Positions 32,600 to 41,539 of a stretch of 64,000 nucleotides of DNA are shown here, piece by piece. This DNA is from Pseudobowmanella zhangzhouensis (GTDB taxonomy: Bacteria > Pseudomonadota > Gammaproteobacteria > Enterobacterales > Alteromonadaceae), in contig NZ_JBHSYO010000002.1 of the NCBI RefSeq assembly GCF_042662685.1, forward strand, positions 372,001-436,000. The letters are read 5' to 3'. Each line of letters starts with the position of its first letter. The stretch's first letter is position 1. The notes beneath the pieces are model-generated. The model made no database searches and was not told the origin of the DNA. It was given only the letters and a program-made list of their open reading frames with translations. A program made the translations under genes and the position numbers.

Positions 32600-32893
32600 A
32601 TGCGACTGATTTTTACCACCCGCCAATTTCAGCAATTACACCATCTGGATTTAGCACAGCGCCAACAGGTGATTCAACGTGCGACGATGCGCCTGACGCC
32701 ACCTGAACGTTTTGCACTGAATATTCTAAAATTGTTGGTGTATGTGCCGGCATTTGCCTTACTGGTCAAGCTACCCGAGCAACCATTCAATGCCCTCTGG
32801 GCAGGCCTGATTTTGCTCTGCATTCCACTGGTCATTCGGCCAATGCAATGGGGAATGGCAGAAAAATACTTGCAACTTCCTAAACAGGATTAA
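32600..32893 (+). CDS. Small membrane protein, unknown
   Basis: 97 residues from ATG 32600 (an in-frame TTG at 32579 is an alternative; no clear ribosome-binding site for either). An N-terminal soluble helix region (RQFQQLHHLDLAQRQQVIQR) is followed by two likely membrane spans (ILKLLVYVPAFALLVKL and LWAGLILLCIPLVI) and a short tail. Same strand and close spacing to galE (5 nt), so probably cotranscribed. Family not recognised with certainty. Confidence 0.6.
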   Translation: MRLIFTTRQFQQLHHLDLAQRQQVIQRATMRLTPPERFALNILKLLVYVPAFALLVKLPEQPFNALWAGLILLCIPLVIRPMQWGMAEKYLQLPKQD

Positions 32894-32898
32894 CCAAC

Positions 32899-33918
32899 AT
32901 GGAATACGTACTAGTTACCGGAGGAGCCGGTTATATTGGCAGCCATACCGTGCTGCAGCTTTTACAGGCGGATTATCCGGTTGTCGTATTGGATAATTTA
33001 TCCAATGCCAGCGAAGAGTCGCTGCGCCGCGTGCAGGCTCTGAGTGGCAAAACGCTGGCATTTGTCAAAGGTGACATCCGCGATCGCGCCTGTTTGCAGA
33101 AAGTATTTAGCCAGTTTTCGGTCAGTGCGGTCATTCATTTTGCCGGATTAAAAGCGGTGGGTGAGTCGGTAGAAAAACCGTTGAGCTATTACGATAACAA
33201 TGTCAGTGGTTCGGTGATTTTGTGTGAAGAAATGGCCAGAGCAAAAGTCAAAACGCTGGTATTCAGTTCTTCTGCAACTGTCTACGGCGACCCGATAGCG
33301 CTGCCGTTAAACGAGAATATGCCGCAGGGCGTGCCGACAAACCCCTACGGCATGTCGAAGTTGATGATCGAGAATATTTTAAAAGATGTGTACCGTTCGG
33401 ATAACGATTGGAATATCGCCCTGCTGCGCTATTTTAACCCGGTCGGTGCGCATATATCCGGCCAGATTGGCGAAGATCCCAACGGCATTCCTAACAACCT
33501 GATGCCATTTATTACGCAAGTCGCAGTAGGAAAACGTGCTCAGCTATCTGTATTTGGCAATGATTATGACACGCCGGACGGCACTGGCGTGCGTGATTAT
33601 ATACACGTCGAGGATCTGGCTAACGGCCACTTAAAAGCATTAGAAAAACTTGCCACCGGTGCCGGCCTTGTGACCTATAACCTCGGCACAGGTAACGGTT
33701 ATTCGGTATTGGACATGGTAAAGGCCTTTGAACTAGCCAGTGGTCAGGCGGTTCCTTACCAAATCTGTCCTCGTCGCTCTGGCGACGTGGCGTCCTGCTT
33801 CGCCGATGCCAGCCTCGCCGCGCAGGAACTTGGCTGGCGCGCCACGCGCGGCATTGAAGAAATGTGCGCCGATAGCTGGCGCTGGCAATCGCAAAATCCA
33901 AATGGTTACAACAAGTGA
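32899..33918 (+). CDS. galE: UDP-glucose 4-epimerase GalE
   Basis: NAD-dependent interconversion of UDP-glucose and UDP-galactose, used in sugar use and surface polysaccharide. 339 residues, standard. NAD-binding GGAGYIGS (8-15), catalytic SSSATVYG (123-130) and NPYGMSK with Tyr150 and Lys154. The stop codon TGA lies at the base of a bidirectional terminator. Confidence 0.97.
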   Translation: MEYVLVTGGAGYIGSHTVLQLLQADYPVVVLDNLSNASEESLRRVQALSGKTLAFVKGDIRDRACLQKVFSQFSVSAVIHFAGLKAVGESVEKPLSYYDNNVSGSVILCEEMARAKVKTLVFSSSATVYGDPIALPLNENMPQGVPTNPYGMSKLMIENILKDVYRSDNDWNIALLRYFNPVGAHISGQIGEDPNGIPNNLMPFITQVAVGKRAQLSVFGNDYDTPDGTGVRDYIHVEDLANGHLKALEKLATGAGLVTYNLGTGNGYSVLDMVKAFELASGQAVPYQICPRRSGDVASCFADASLAAQELGWRATRGIEEMCADSWRWQSQNPNGYNK

Positions 33919-33942
33919 AAAAGCGCCTCAGGGCGCTTTTTT
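33918..33942. terminator. Bidirectional terminator between galE and a convergent gene
   Basis: AGCGCC (33922-33927) / GGCGCT (33932-33937) flanked by A5 and T6. The stop codon of the minus-strand gene is inside the loop side of the hairpin. Confidence 0.9.
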
Positions 33943-34605
33943 ATTTTGCTGGAGTCTGGCGTTGAGCCAACAATCATTACGAATGAATAACCCAACCTGT
34001 TGAGTGGCCAGTAATGTCTCAGAAAATTGTAACGTCTGTTCACCTGTTACTTCGGCAGACAGCCTCTCCAGTGCGTGCTCATCGCCAAATGCGTAATCCA
34101 CCCGACTCAGCAATAACAACTCAAGCCCCTGCTCGACCGTTTCGACAAAGACTATTTTTTTACCCGCTTGTTTAAACCAGGCTGGAATAAAGCGTTCCTT
34201 AGAGCTTCGCAATAATGCGACAGATTTACCGGATAAATCCGTCAATTCATTCCACCGGAACGGGCTATCCGTCATGTTACGAAATAACCCCATTTTGACC
34301 ACTTCATTGCCTAACGGTACAAAACGCACATCTTTGCGCTGCCAGGGCGGATAAAAGGTTGCACACCATTGTTCATCACTGATGGCTCTCTGCGCGCGCG
34401 CAGGAGGATAAAATAATGGACGGATGTGCACATCGGACAAATTTTGCTGGCGCAGATAGGCCTGTAATGCCACAAAATTTGAACCCAGATCGCTGCGCGA
34501 CTGCGTCACATAGGGAGGATATTCCACAGCCACCACGCTCAGGGTGCTGTCACTGGCATAACCAGCAAACGTTAACAACGCGGCTAACCATGTCACATAC
34601 TTCAT
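33928..34605 (-). CDS. Periplasmic binding-protein-like protein (SBP family 3 fold)
   Basis: 225 residues from ATG 34605, where a short signal peptide begins (MKYVTWLAALLTFAGYASDS); the longer open frame overlaps the guaA terminator and is discarded. Domain segments: LSVVAVEYPPYVTQ, GNEVVKMGLFRNM, LSGKSVALLRSSKERFI, EQGLELLLLSRVDYAFGDEH. It looks like the stand-alone substrate-binding-like proteins common in Alteromonas and Shewanella. No transport genes adjoin; ligand unknown. Confidence 0.75.
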   Translation of the reverse strand: MKYVTWLAALLTFAGYASDSTLSVVAVEYPPYVTQSRSDLGSNFVALQAYLRQQNLSDVHIRPLFYPPARAQRAISDEQWCATFYPPWQRKDVRFVPLGNEVVKMGLFRNMTDSPFRWNELTDLSGKSVALLRSSKERFIPAWFKQAGKKIVFVETVEQGLELLLLSRVDYAFGDEHALERLSAEVTGEQTLQFSETLLATQQVGLFIRNDCWLNARLQQNKKAP

Positions 34606-34618
34606 TTGCACATCACAT

Positions 34619-34655
34619 AAAAAAGGCGCTACCGAATACACGGTAGCGCCTTTTT
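34619..34655 (-). terminator. Intrinsic terminator after guaA
   Basis: GGCGCTACCG (34625-34634) / CGGTAGCGCC (34641-34650), ten pairs, then a T tract on the minus strand, 20 nt below the guaA stop. Confidence 0.9.
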
Positions 34656-34677
34656 CAAACACAAGCCAGCTTGATGA

Positions 34678-36255
34678 TTATTCCCACTCAATAGTGGCCG
34701 GTGGCTTACCGGAGATGTCATACACCACGCGGCTGATGCCATCGATTTCATTAATAATCCGGTTAGAAACTTTACCCAGGAAATCGTAAGGTAAATGCGC
34801 CCAGTGTGCGGTCATAAAATCAATGGTCTCTACCGCGCGCAGACTCACTACCCAGTCATATTTACGCGCATCGCCCATCACGCCCACAGAACGAACCGGC
34901 AGGAACACGGTAAAGGCCTGACTGACCTTGTGATACAACTCCGCGTTATGTAACTCTTCGATAAAAATCGCATCGGCACGGCGCAACAGATCGCAATATT
35001 CTTTTTTGACTTCACCCAATACGCGCACACCAAGACCCGGTCCCGGGAATGGATGGCGATATAACATGTCGTATGGCAAGCCTAACTCAAGACCCACTTT
35101 ACGCACTTCATCTTTGAACAATTCACGCAATGGCTCCACCAGCCCCATCGCCATATCTTCTGGCAGGCCGCCGACATTATGGTGAGATTTAATCACATGG
35201 GCTTTACCAGTGGCTGACCCCGCTGACTCAATCACATCTGGATAAATAGTGCCCTGCGCCAGCCATTTTGCATTTTGCAGTTTCTTCGACTCTTCATCGA
35301 ACACTTCTACAAACACACGGCCGATCACCTTACGCTTGGCTTCGGGATCTTCCACACCAGCCAGCTCAGATAAGAAACGCTGTTCAGCATCTACTTTAAT
35401 AATATTCAAACCAAAATGATCGCCAAACATATCCATGACTTGTTTGGCTTCATTTAGCCGCAGTAAGCCGTTGTCGACGAATACACAGGTCAGATTGCTA
35501 CCAATAGCACGGTGTAACAACATCGCGGTAACGGAAGAGTCAACTCCCCCCGACAGGCCAAGAATTACCTGGTCATCACCCACCTGCGTTTTAATTCGGG
35601 CCACGGCATCTTCGATGATTGACGCTGGCGTCCACAATTTTTGCAACTTACAGATGTCCAGTACGAAGTGACTCAGCATGCGCAGACCCTGACGGGTGTG
35701 GGTCACTTCCGGGTGGAATTGTACGCCATAGAATTGACGGGCTTCATCTACCATCGCCGCATGCGGGCAGCTAGGGGTAGATGCGATTGTGGTAAAGCCA
35801 CTTGGGATGGTTTTAACCTTGTCGCCGTGGCTCATCCATACATCTAACATGGCGTTACCATTGGTGCCGACATGGTCTTCGATATTGGCAAACAATTGGC
35901 CGGCCTGCAGAATTTCCACCTGAGCATACCCAAATTCGCGCACATCAGAGCCCTGTACAGAGCCACCTAGTTGTTCTGACATGGTTTGCATGCCATAACA
36001 AATGCCCAAAACAGGTACGCCTGCATTAAAGACGTATTCAGGCGCGCGTGGCGAGCCGGCTTCTGTCACTGACTCTGGTCCACCAGAGAGAATAATGCCA
36101 TTAGGATTAAATTCGCGGATTTGCGCTTCGGTGACATCCCACGCCCAAAGTTCGCAATACACGCCAATTTCACGTACACGACGCGCAATCAGCTGTGTGT
36201 ATTGAGAGCCAAAATCGAGGATCAGAATGCGTTGATCATGAATATTAGTGGTCAT
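34678..36255 (-). CDS. guaA: GMP synthase (glutamine-hydrolysing) GuaA
   Basis: Converts XMP to GMP. 525 residues from ATG 36255, the E. coli length, with GGGA upstream; the extra eight codons of open frame before it lack support. Class I amidotransferase domain with nucleophile GICYGMQ (Cys86) and HPEVTHT; ATP-pyrophosphatase P-loop LSGGVDSSVTAML; C-terminal dimerisation domain ending in ISGKPPATIEWE. Follows guaB with 66 nt between. Confidence 0.98.
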   Translation of the reverse strand: MTTNIHDQRILILDFGSQYTQLIARRVREIGVYCELWAWDVTEAQIREFNPNGIILSGGPESVTEAGSPRAPEYVFNAGVPVLGICYGMQTMSEQLGGSVQGSDVREFGYAQVEILQAGQLFANIEDHVGTNGNAMLDVWMSHGDKVKTIPSGFTTIASTPSCPHAAMVDEARQFYGVQFHPEVTHTRQGLRMLSHFVLDICKLQKLWTPASIIEDAVARIKTQVGDDQVILGLSGGVDSSVTAMLLHRAIGSNLTCVFVDNGLLRLNEAKQVMDMFGDHFGLNIIKVDAEQRFLSELAGVEDPEAKRKVIGRVFVEVFDEESKKLQNAKWLAQGTIYPDVIESAGSATGKAHVIKSHHNVGGLPEDMAMGLVEPLRELFKDEVRKVGLELGLPYDMLYRHPFPGPGLGVRVLGEVKKEYCDLLRRADAIFIEELHNAELYHKVSQAFTVFLPVRSVGVMGDARKYDWVVSLRAVETIDFMTAHWAHLPYDFLGKVSNRIINEIDGISRVVYDISGKPPATIEWE

Positions 36256-36277
36256 CGGTTTTCCCAACAGAATAGGC

Positions 36278-36308
36278 AAAAAAGACGCAGGCGGGTTTCC
36301 CCGCCTGC
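36278..36308 (-). terminator. Intrinsic terminator/attenuator between guaB and guaA
   Basis: GCAGGCGGG (36287-36295) pairs with CCCGCCTGC (36300-36308); on the minus strand GTC and TTTTTT follow. It may reduce guaA transcription relative to guaB. Confidence 0.7.
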
Positions 36309-36321
36309 TGAATTCAGAATA

Positions 36322-37791
36322 TTAGCCAAGTCGATAGTTTGGCGCTTCTTTGGTAATGGTCACATCGTGTACGTGTGATTCTCCCATTCCCGCCGCCGTG
36401 ACTTTGACAAATTGCGGCTTAGTGCGCAGCTCATCAATGGTCGGACATCCGGTCAGGCCCATGGCAGAGCGCAGCCCACCCATTTGCTGATGCACAATAT
36501 TGGCGATCGGGCCTTTGTACGCCACGCGCCCTTCGATACCTTCCGGCACCAGTTTCTCGGCATCTTTGCTGTCCTGGAAGTAACGATCCGAAGAGCCATG
36601 GCTCTGGTTCATCGCACCTAACGAGCCCATACCGCGATATGACTTATAATAACGGCCCTGATAAAGCTCCACTTCACCCGGCGCTTCCTCAGTTCCGGCC
36701 AGCATACTGCCGACCATCACACAGCTTGCGCCCGCGACTAAGGCTTTGGCGATATCACCAGAGAAACGAATACCGCCATCGGCAATAACCGGAATATCGG
36801 TGCCCGCCAGGCCGCTAACTGCATCAGAAATAGCAGTAATCTGTGGTACGCCGCATCCGGTCACAATGCGTGTGGTACAGATAGAGCCAGGGCCAATGCC
36901 CACTTTGACCGCATCCACACCTGCGTCGGCCAGTGCTTTAGCGCCTTCGGCCGTGGCAACGTTACCCGCAATCAGCTGTACATCCGGATAGTTGGCACGT
37001 ACCCATTTAACCCGGTCAATTACGCCTTGCGAGTGACCGTGCGAGGTATCAACCAACAGTACATCCACCCCCGCTTCAACCAACAACTGAATACGCTCTT
37101 CAGTTCCAGCGCCAACGCTTACTGCAGCGCCAACGCGTAAACGCCCTAATTCATCTTTACAGGCATTCGGTTTGCTTTCGGCTTTTTGGAAATCTTTTAC
37201 GGTAATCAGGCCTTTAAGCTTGAAGTTGTCGTCCACCACCAGAATTTTTTCGATGCGATGAGCATGCATTAATTCCAGCACCTGCTCAGACGGAGCACCT
37301 TCTTTAACGGTAACCAGTTTTTCTTTGACAGTCATAACCTGACTGACTGGCATATCCAGTTTATTTTCGAAGCGCAAATCCCGGCCTGTAACAATGCCAA
37401 CCAGGTTGTTATCGTCATCCACCACCGGGAAGCCAGAATAACCATGACGTTTGCTCAGTGCGTTAATTTCACCGACGGTCGCAGCTGGCGACACGGTCAA
37501 TGGATCAGAAACCACGCCACTTTCGTATTTTTTTACCATACGAACGTGTTCGGCCTGTTGTTCCGCAGTCATGTTCTTGTGAATAAAGCCCAATCCGCCT
37601 TCCTGCGCCAACGCAATCGCTAAACGTGCTTCCGTAACGGTGTCCATTGCAGCGGAAACCATCGGAATATTCAGCTCGATTTTACGTGTCAGTCGGGTTT
37701 TGAGATTCGCAGTGTGGGGGAGTACGGTCGAGTGACCTGGCACAAGTAATACGTCATCAAACGTGAGTGCCTCTTTAGCGATTCGCAACAT
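36322..37791 (-). CDS. guaB: Inosine-5'-monophosphate dehydrogenase GuaB
   Basis: NAD-dependent oxidation of IMP to XMP, the committed step to GMP. 489 residues. TIM barrel interrupted by two CBS modules (about 93-205: SDPLTVSPAATVGEINALSK, MHAHRIEKILVVDD). Active site GPGSICTTRIVTG with catalytic Cys, flap motif GMGSLGAMNQ. C-terminus ends in PNYRLG. Forms a pair with guaA. Confidence 0.98.
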   Translation of the reverse strand: MLRIAKEALTFDDVLLVPGHSTVLPHTANLKTRLTRKIELNIPMVSAAMDTVTEARLAIALAQEGGLGFIHKNMTAEQQAEHVRMVKKYESGVVSDPLTVSPAATVGEINALSKRHGYSGFPVVDDDNNLVGIVTGRDLRFENKLDMPVSQVMTVKEKLVTVKEGAPSEQVLELMHAHRIEKILVVDDNFKLKGLITVKDFQKAESKPNACKDELGRLRVGAAVSVGAGTEERIQLLVEAGVDVLLVDTSHGHSQGVIDRVKWVRANYPDVQLIAGNVATAEGAKALADAGVDAVKVGIGPGSICTTRIVTGCGVPQITAISDAVSGLAGTDIPVIADGGIRFSGDIAKALVAGASCVMVGSMLAGTEEAPGEVELYQGRYYKSYRGMGSLGAMNQSHGSSDRYFQDSKDAEKLVPEGIEGRVAYKGPIANIVHQQMGGLRSAMGLTGCPTIDELRTKPQFVKVTAAGMGESHVHDVTITKEAPNYRLG

Positions 37792-37900
37792 TCAACAGCC
37801 CTTTTCAGTGGTGGATTTGTTGCGGCGGCATTGTAGCCGCTTTGCCCTTGCTGGTAAACTTCAATTTACAAAAAACCTTTGAGAAATCGCGCACCTAATC

Positions 37901-39250
37901 ATGATATCCCGCTCCTCCCCCGACAAGGCATTCACCGTTAGTAATCTTAACCGTCTGGCACGTAACATTCTTGAGGATGAATTAGGTAACGTCTGGGTAA
38001 AAGGAGATATCTCCAATATGCTGCGCGCCAGCTCAGGGCACTGGTACTTCACCCTGAAAGACAGCGGTGCACAGGTTAAGGCAGCCATGTTTCGTGGTAA
38101 TAACCGTTTGATAAAACAACCGCCGAAAGACGGCGACGAGGTTATTGTGCGCGGAAGGATCAGTCTGTATGAGCCTCGCGGCGACTATCAGTTGATTGTC
38201 GAGCATATGCAAGGTGCCGGTGAAGGTCTGCTCAAACAAAAATTTGAACAACTCAAGGCGCAATTGCACAGTGAAGGTTTGTTCGACCCGAAACATAAAC
38301 AAGCACTGCCAGACAATATCCACCGGGTTGGGGTGATTACCTCGCCGGATGGCGCAGCACTGCACGATATTCTCACCGTGCTGAAACGACGCTCCCCGAC
38401 CACAGAAGTCGTGATTTACCCAACTCAGGTACAAGGTACACCGGCCACCATGCAAATTGCCGAAGCAATTTCCATGGCAAATCTGCGTAATGACGTCGAC
38501 GTGCTGATCGTGGGCCGCGGTGGTGGCTCGTTGGAAGATCTGTGGTGTTTTAACGAAGAGCCGGTCGCCAGAGCGATATTCGCCTCCCATATACCTGTTA
38601 TCAGTGCTGTGGGCCATGAAACCGATTTTTCCATTGCCGATATGGTTGCCGACCTGCGGGCACCAACGCCATCCGCCGCGGCGGAGTTGGTCAGTGCAGA
38701 TAGACGCGAACACCTGCGGCAATTGACCGCGCTGCGACAACAACTGCTGGCTCGCTTACAAAGCCATTTACGCACTGCGCACCAACACATCGATTTGGCC
38801 CAGGCCCGTCTGGCCCGATTGCATCCTGAATACCGTCTGCAACAACAGGCGCAGCGAATCGACAACCTGCAAGTACGCTTAAATGGCAGCATTCACAGCG
38901 TGTTACAGACTGCAGAAAGCCGTCTACAGCGATCATACGCCAGATTACAACAGCAGTCTCCGGTGCATGCTGTTAAACAAGCCACGCAACAGCAACGCAT
39001 GCTGCAAAAGGCCCTGAATGCTGCGATGTTGGCTCGTATCCAGCAGGCTGGCGTTCAACTTAGTGAACAAGCGCACCTGCTCAATACGTTGAGCCCGCTC
39101 AGTACGTTGGAGCGTGGTTTTAGCGTGCCGTTTCAGCCAGATGGCCAGCTGATCCGTTCCGTACATCAGGTGAAGGCCGGAGATAATATGATTAACCGCT
39201 TAGTTGATGGCGAGATTATTAGCCAGGTAATTGAAGTACAAACAAATTAA
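37901..39250 (+). CDS. xseA: Exodeoxyribonuclease VII large subunit XseA
   Basis: Large subunit of single-strand exonuclease VII. 449 residues. N-terminal OB fold (VWVKGDISNMLRASSGHWYF, EVIVRGRISLYEPRGDYQLI), catalytic domain (VGVITSPDGAALHDIL, DVLIVGRGGGSLEDLWCFNE, PVISAVGHETDFSIADMVAD), then a long coiled coil and a C-terminal LERGFSVPF segment. Divergent from guaB, a common arrangement. Confidence 0.97.
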   Translation: MISRSSPDKAFTVSNLNRLARNILEDELGNVWVKGDISNMLRASSGHWYFTLKDSGAQVKAAMFRGNNRLIKQPPKDGDEVIVRGRISLYEPRGDYQLIVEHMQGAGEGLLKQKFEQLKAQLHSEGLFDPKHKQALPDNIHRVGVITSPDGAALHDILTVLKRRSPTTEVVIYPTQVQGTPATMQIAEAISMANLRNDVDVLIVGRGGGSLEDLWCFNEEPVARAIFASHIPVISAVGHETDFSIADMVADLRAPTPSAAAELVSADRREHLRQLTALRQQLLARLQSHLRTAHQHIDLAQARLARLHPEYRLQQQAQRIDNLQVRLNGSIHSVLQTAESRLQRSYARLQQQSPVHAVKQATQQQRMLQKALNAAMLARIQQAGVQLSEQAHLLNTLSPLSTLERGFSVPFQPDGQLIRSVHQVKAGDNMINRLVDGEIISQVIEVQTN

Positions 39251-39339
39251 CGGTTAATTTCTGGTCTGCTGCCCATGGTAATGCTAGCCTTTAAACACTT
39301 ACGTTTGTTCGGATCACGCCTTTGCCGGTCATTTACCGT

Positions 39340-41466
39340 ATGCACGGGAAAATCAAAAACCGCGTCATCATGTTCTTTGTCGTGTTTGAACTGTTGGCGT
39401 ACCTGCTGATCCAAATTTTCTATAACCTGACCTATTCCGATCAGTTGCTGCAGCAAAAATCTGTCGAAATCAAACGCCTGTTTGCAGTCAGTGCGATGCA
39501 AATCACCCGTATTAGTCAGCAAATGGAAGACAAAGCCACTGCATTAGCGATAAGTGGTGAACAACTGTATCGTCAGCAACAGCGCAATCCGCAGACACTC
39601 GAGGCTTTGCAGCAAGAAGCCGGCATCATTTTGCTCAGCCAGTTTAGTGACTTTACCCTGGCGCTTGGTGGTGGAATTTGGTTTGAACCATTCCGGCTGT
39701 TACCCGAACAACGACTCTTTGGCCCCTATTTTTTCTGGCAAGATCAACAACCCATTGTGTCCTGGGAGCTTAATTCAGATGAATACAATTACCCCAGTCA
39801 GGATTGGTACACAGTCGCAAATGCCGAGGCGCTAGATCAACCAGACCAATCTTTACATCCGTTAGTTTGGTCTGACCCGTATTTTGATGAAGCGGGTACG
39901 TTCAGCATGATGATTACCGTCGATGCACTGATGCGCGACGAAAATGGCGACTACTTGGGTATGGCCACCGTAGACTGGGCACTCAGTAACCTCAATCAAG
40001 TACTTCAAAACCACCGCCCTACTCCTTTGACGCAAAGTTATTTAATTCATCGCGCCAGCGATACTGTGGTTAATCTGGTCAATGACGATAAGAGCTTTCA
40101 GCGAACCGACAGCTTCTACTGGGCCAGCCAACTGGCCGAATTACAGTCGATGCAACAGGCACGTCAATCCCTGTTAACTGCCCCGGATGGTGAGTCTTAC
40201 TTGATGTTTCACCAGCGCGCCGGACATGAATTTGATTTGATCTCGCTCACCCCGCTGAGTGAGTTAAAAAAGGAAATCAACCGATTTGCCGTGTTAGTCG
40301 CCAGCCTCGGCGGCTTCATAGCACTCGCTTTCATGATCTTAATGTTTTGGTTGATTCGCTTTGTGTTTTCACCGTTTGACAAGGTACTTAAACTGATTAA
40401 TCAGTCTATTCAGATGCCTGAGCATAATCAGGTTGATGTTAAGATTAACCCGATCAATTACAACGAAGACAATGAATTTACCCCCATCGTGCAGGCGCTT
40501 AACCGGGTTTACTTACAGATCGATAATTACCTGCAACAAATTACCCGCAATAACCAGCAACTTGAGCGCTCACGGGCTGATTATTTGCAATTAAATGAAC
40601 AACTTGAAGAAAAAGTCACTATCCGGACCCGCGAACTAGAAGCCAAACATCAAGCGATGACTGAGTCATTGCAACGGCTCAAAGACGCTCAACAACAAAT
40701 GGTCGAACAGGAAAAACATGCTTCGTTAGGCAAATTGGTGGCTGGTGTTGCACACGAAATTAACACGCCTCTGGGCGTGTCAGTTACAGCGATAACCACC
40801 CTGGAACACAAAGTTAAGAACATTATCGATAAATACAACGACGGCAGCCTGCGTAAAAAGGACTTTCAACAATTCTGTGATGAACTTGTGCAGGTCAGCG
40901 ATATCGTCACCGCGAATCTGGAGCGCGCCGCATTACTGGTGCAAAGCTTTAAACAGGTGGCCGTGGATCAATCGTCCGAGCAATGCCGAAGTATTGAACT
41001 TGGGGATTATCTCGATCAGGTTATTCGCTCTCTGGCGCCGAAACTGAAACACAGTCCCCATCAGTTAATCTTTACCCCGCCCAGCGAACCTGTTCAACTT
41101 TATGTGGCACCGGGCGCCGTCGCACAGGTGATTACCAATATTGTCGATAATGCGCTGGCCCATGCATTTCAACAAACACCCCATGGCAAGATCACCTTGT
41201 CTATCAGCCAGCATGGCGATAAAGCAAAAATCATTATTGCCGACAATGGTGCGGGAATGGATAAGGACACCTTGCGCCAGCTATATGAGCCATTTTTCAC
41301 CACAGCACGCAATACAGGCGGAAGTGGTCTGGGCATGCATTTGGTTTACAACCTGGTACACCAGCAGCTCAAAGGCACGATCAAATGTAAAAGCGCGGTG
41401 GGCAAAGGTACTGAGTACACCATTTTACTGCCATTGGATGTGCGTACTCAAAAAACTGATGCTTAA
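39340..41466 (+). CDS. Membrane sensor histidine kinase with periplasmic Cache-like domain
   Basis: 708 residues from ATG 39340 (a TTG six codons earlier is also in frame). A first membrane span (about 10-30, VIMFFVVFELLAYLLIQIF), a large periplasmic region (about 35-315) of Cache type with DWYTVANAEALDQPDQSLHP and GTFSMMITVDALMRDENGDY, and a second span (FAVLVASLGGFIALAFMILM). Then a long coiled coil and a kinase core: H box GVAHEINTPLG with His472, N box NIVDNALAHAF, G boxes DNGAGMD and GSGLGMHLV. No receiver domain and no response regulator next door. The ligand is unknown. Confidence 0.85.
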   Translation: MHGKIKNRVIMFFVVFELLAYLLIQIFYNLTYSDQLLQQKSVEIKRLFAVSAMQITRISQQMEDKATALAISGEQLYRQQQRNPQTLEALQQEAGIILLSQFSDFTLALGGGIWFEPFRLLPEQRLFGPYFFWQDQQPIVSWELNSDEYNYPSQDWYTVANAEALDQPDQSLHPLVWSDPYFDEAGTFSMMITVDALMRDENGDYLGMATVDWALSNLNQVLQNHRPTPLTQSYLIHRASDTVVNLVNDDKSFQRTDSFYWASQLAELQSMQQARQSLLTAPDGESYLMFHQRAGHEFDLISLTPLSELKKEINRFAVLVASLGGFIALAFMILMFWLIRFVFSPFDKVLKLINQSIQMPEHNQVDVKINPINYNEDNEFTPIVQALNRVYLQIDNYLQQITRNNQQLERSRADYLQLNEQLEEKVTIRTRELEAKHQAMTESLQRLKDAQQQMVEQEKHASLGKLVAGVAHEINTPLGVSVTAITTLEHKVKNIIDKYNDGSLRKKDFQQFCDELVQVSDIVTANLERAALLVQSFKQVAVDQSSEQCRSIELGDYLDQVIRSLAPKLKHSPHQLIFTPPSEPVQLYVAPGAVAQVITNIVDNALAHAFQQTPHGKITLSISQHGDKAKIIIADNGAGMDKDTLRQLYEPFFTTARNTGGSGLGMHLVYNLVHQQLKGTIKCKSAVGKGTEYTILLPLDVRTQKTDA

Positions 41467-41495
41467 TCTCGCAGGAAGTAATCCGGGCTCAACAC

Positions 41496-41526
41496 AAAAA
41501 AGCCTGACGCGAGGTCAGGCTCTTTT
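41496..41526. terminator. Bidirectional terminator between the sensor kinase and gnd
   Basis: AGCCTGAC (41501-41508) / GTCAGGCT (41514-41521), with an A tract before and CTTTT after; serves both convergent genes. Confidence 0.85.
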
Positions 41527-41539
41527 ATACGTAATGATT

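Noticed and set aside
38033..38743. 236-codon minus-strand frame within xseA
   Set aside because: Antisense to conserved XseA motifs, Cys/His-rich shadow composition, no start signal.
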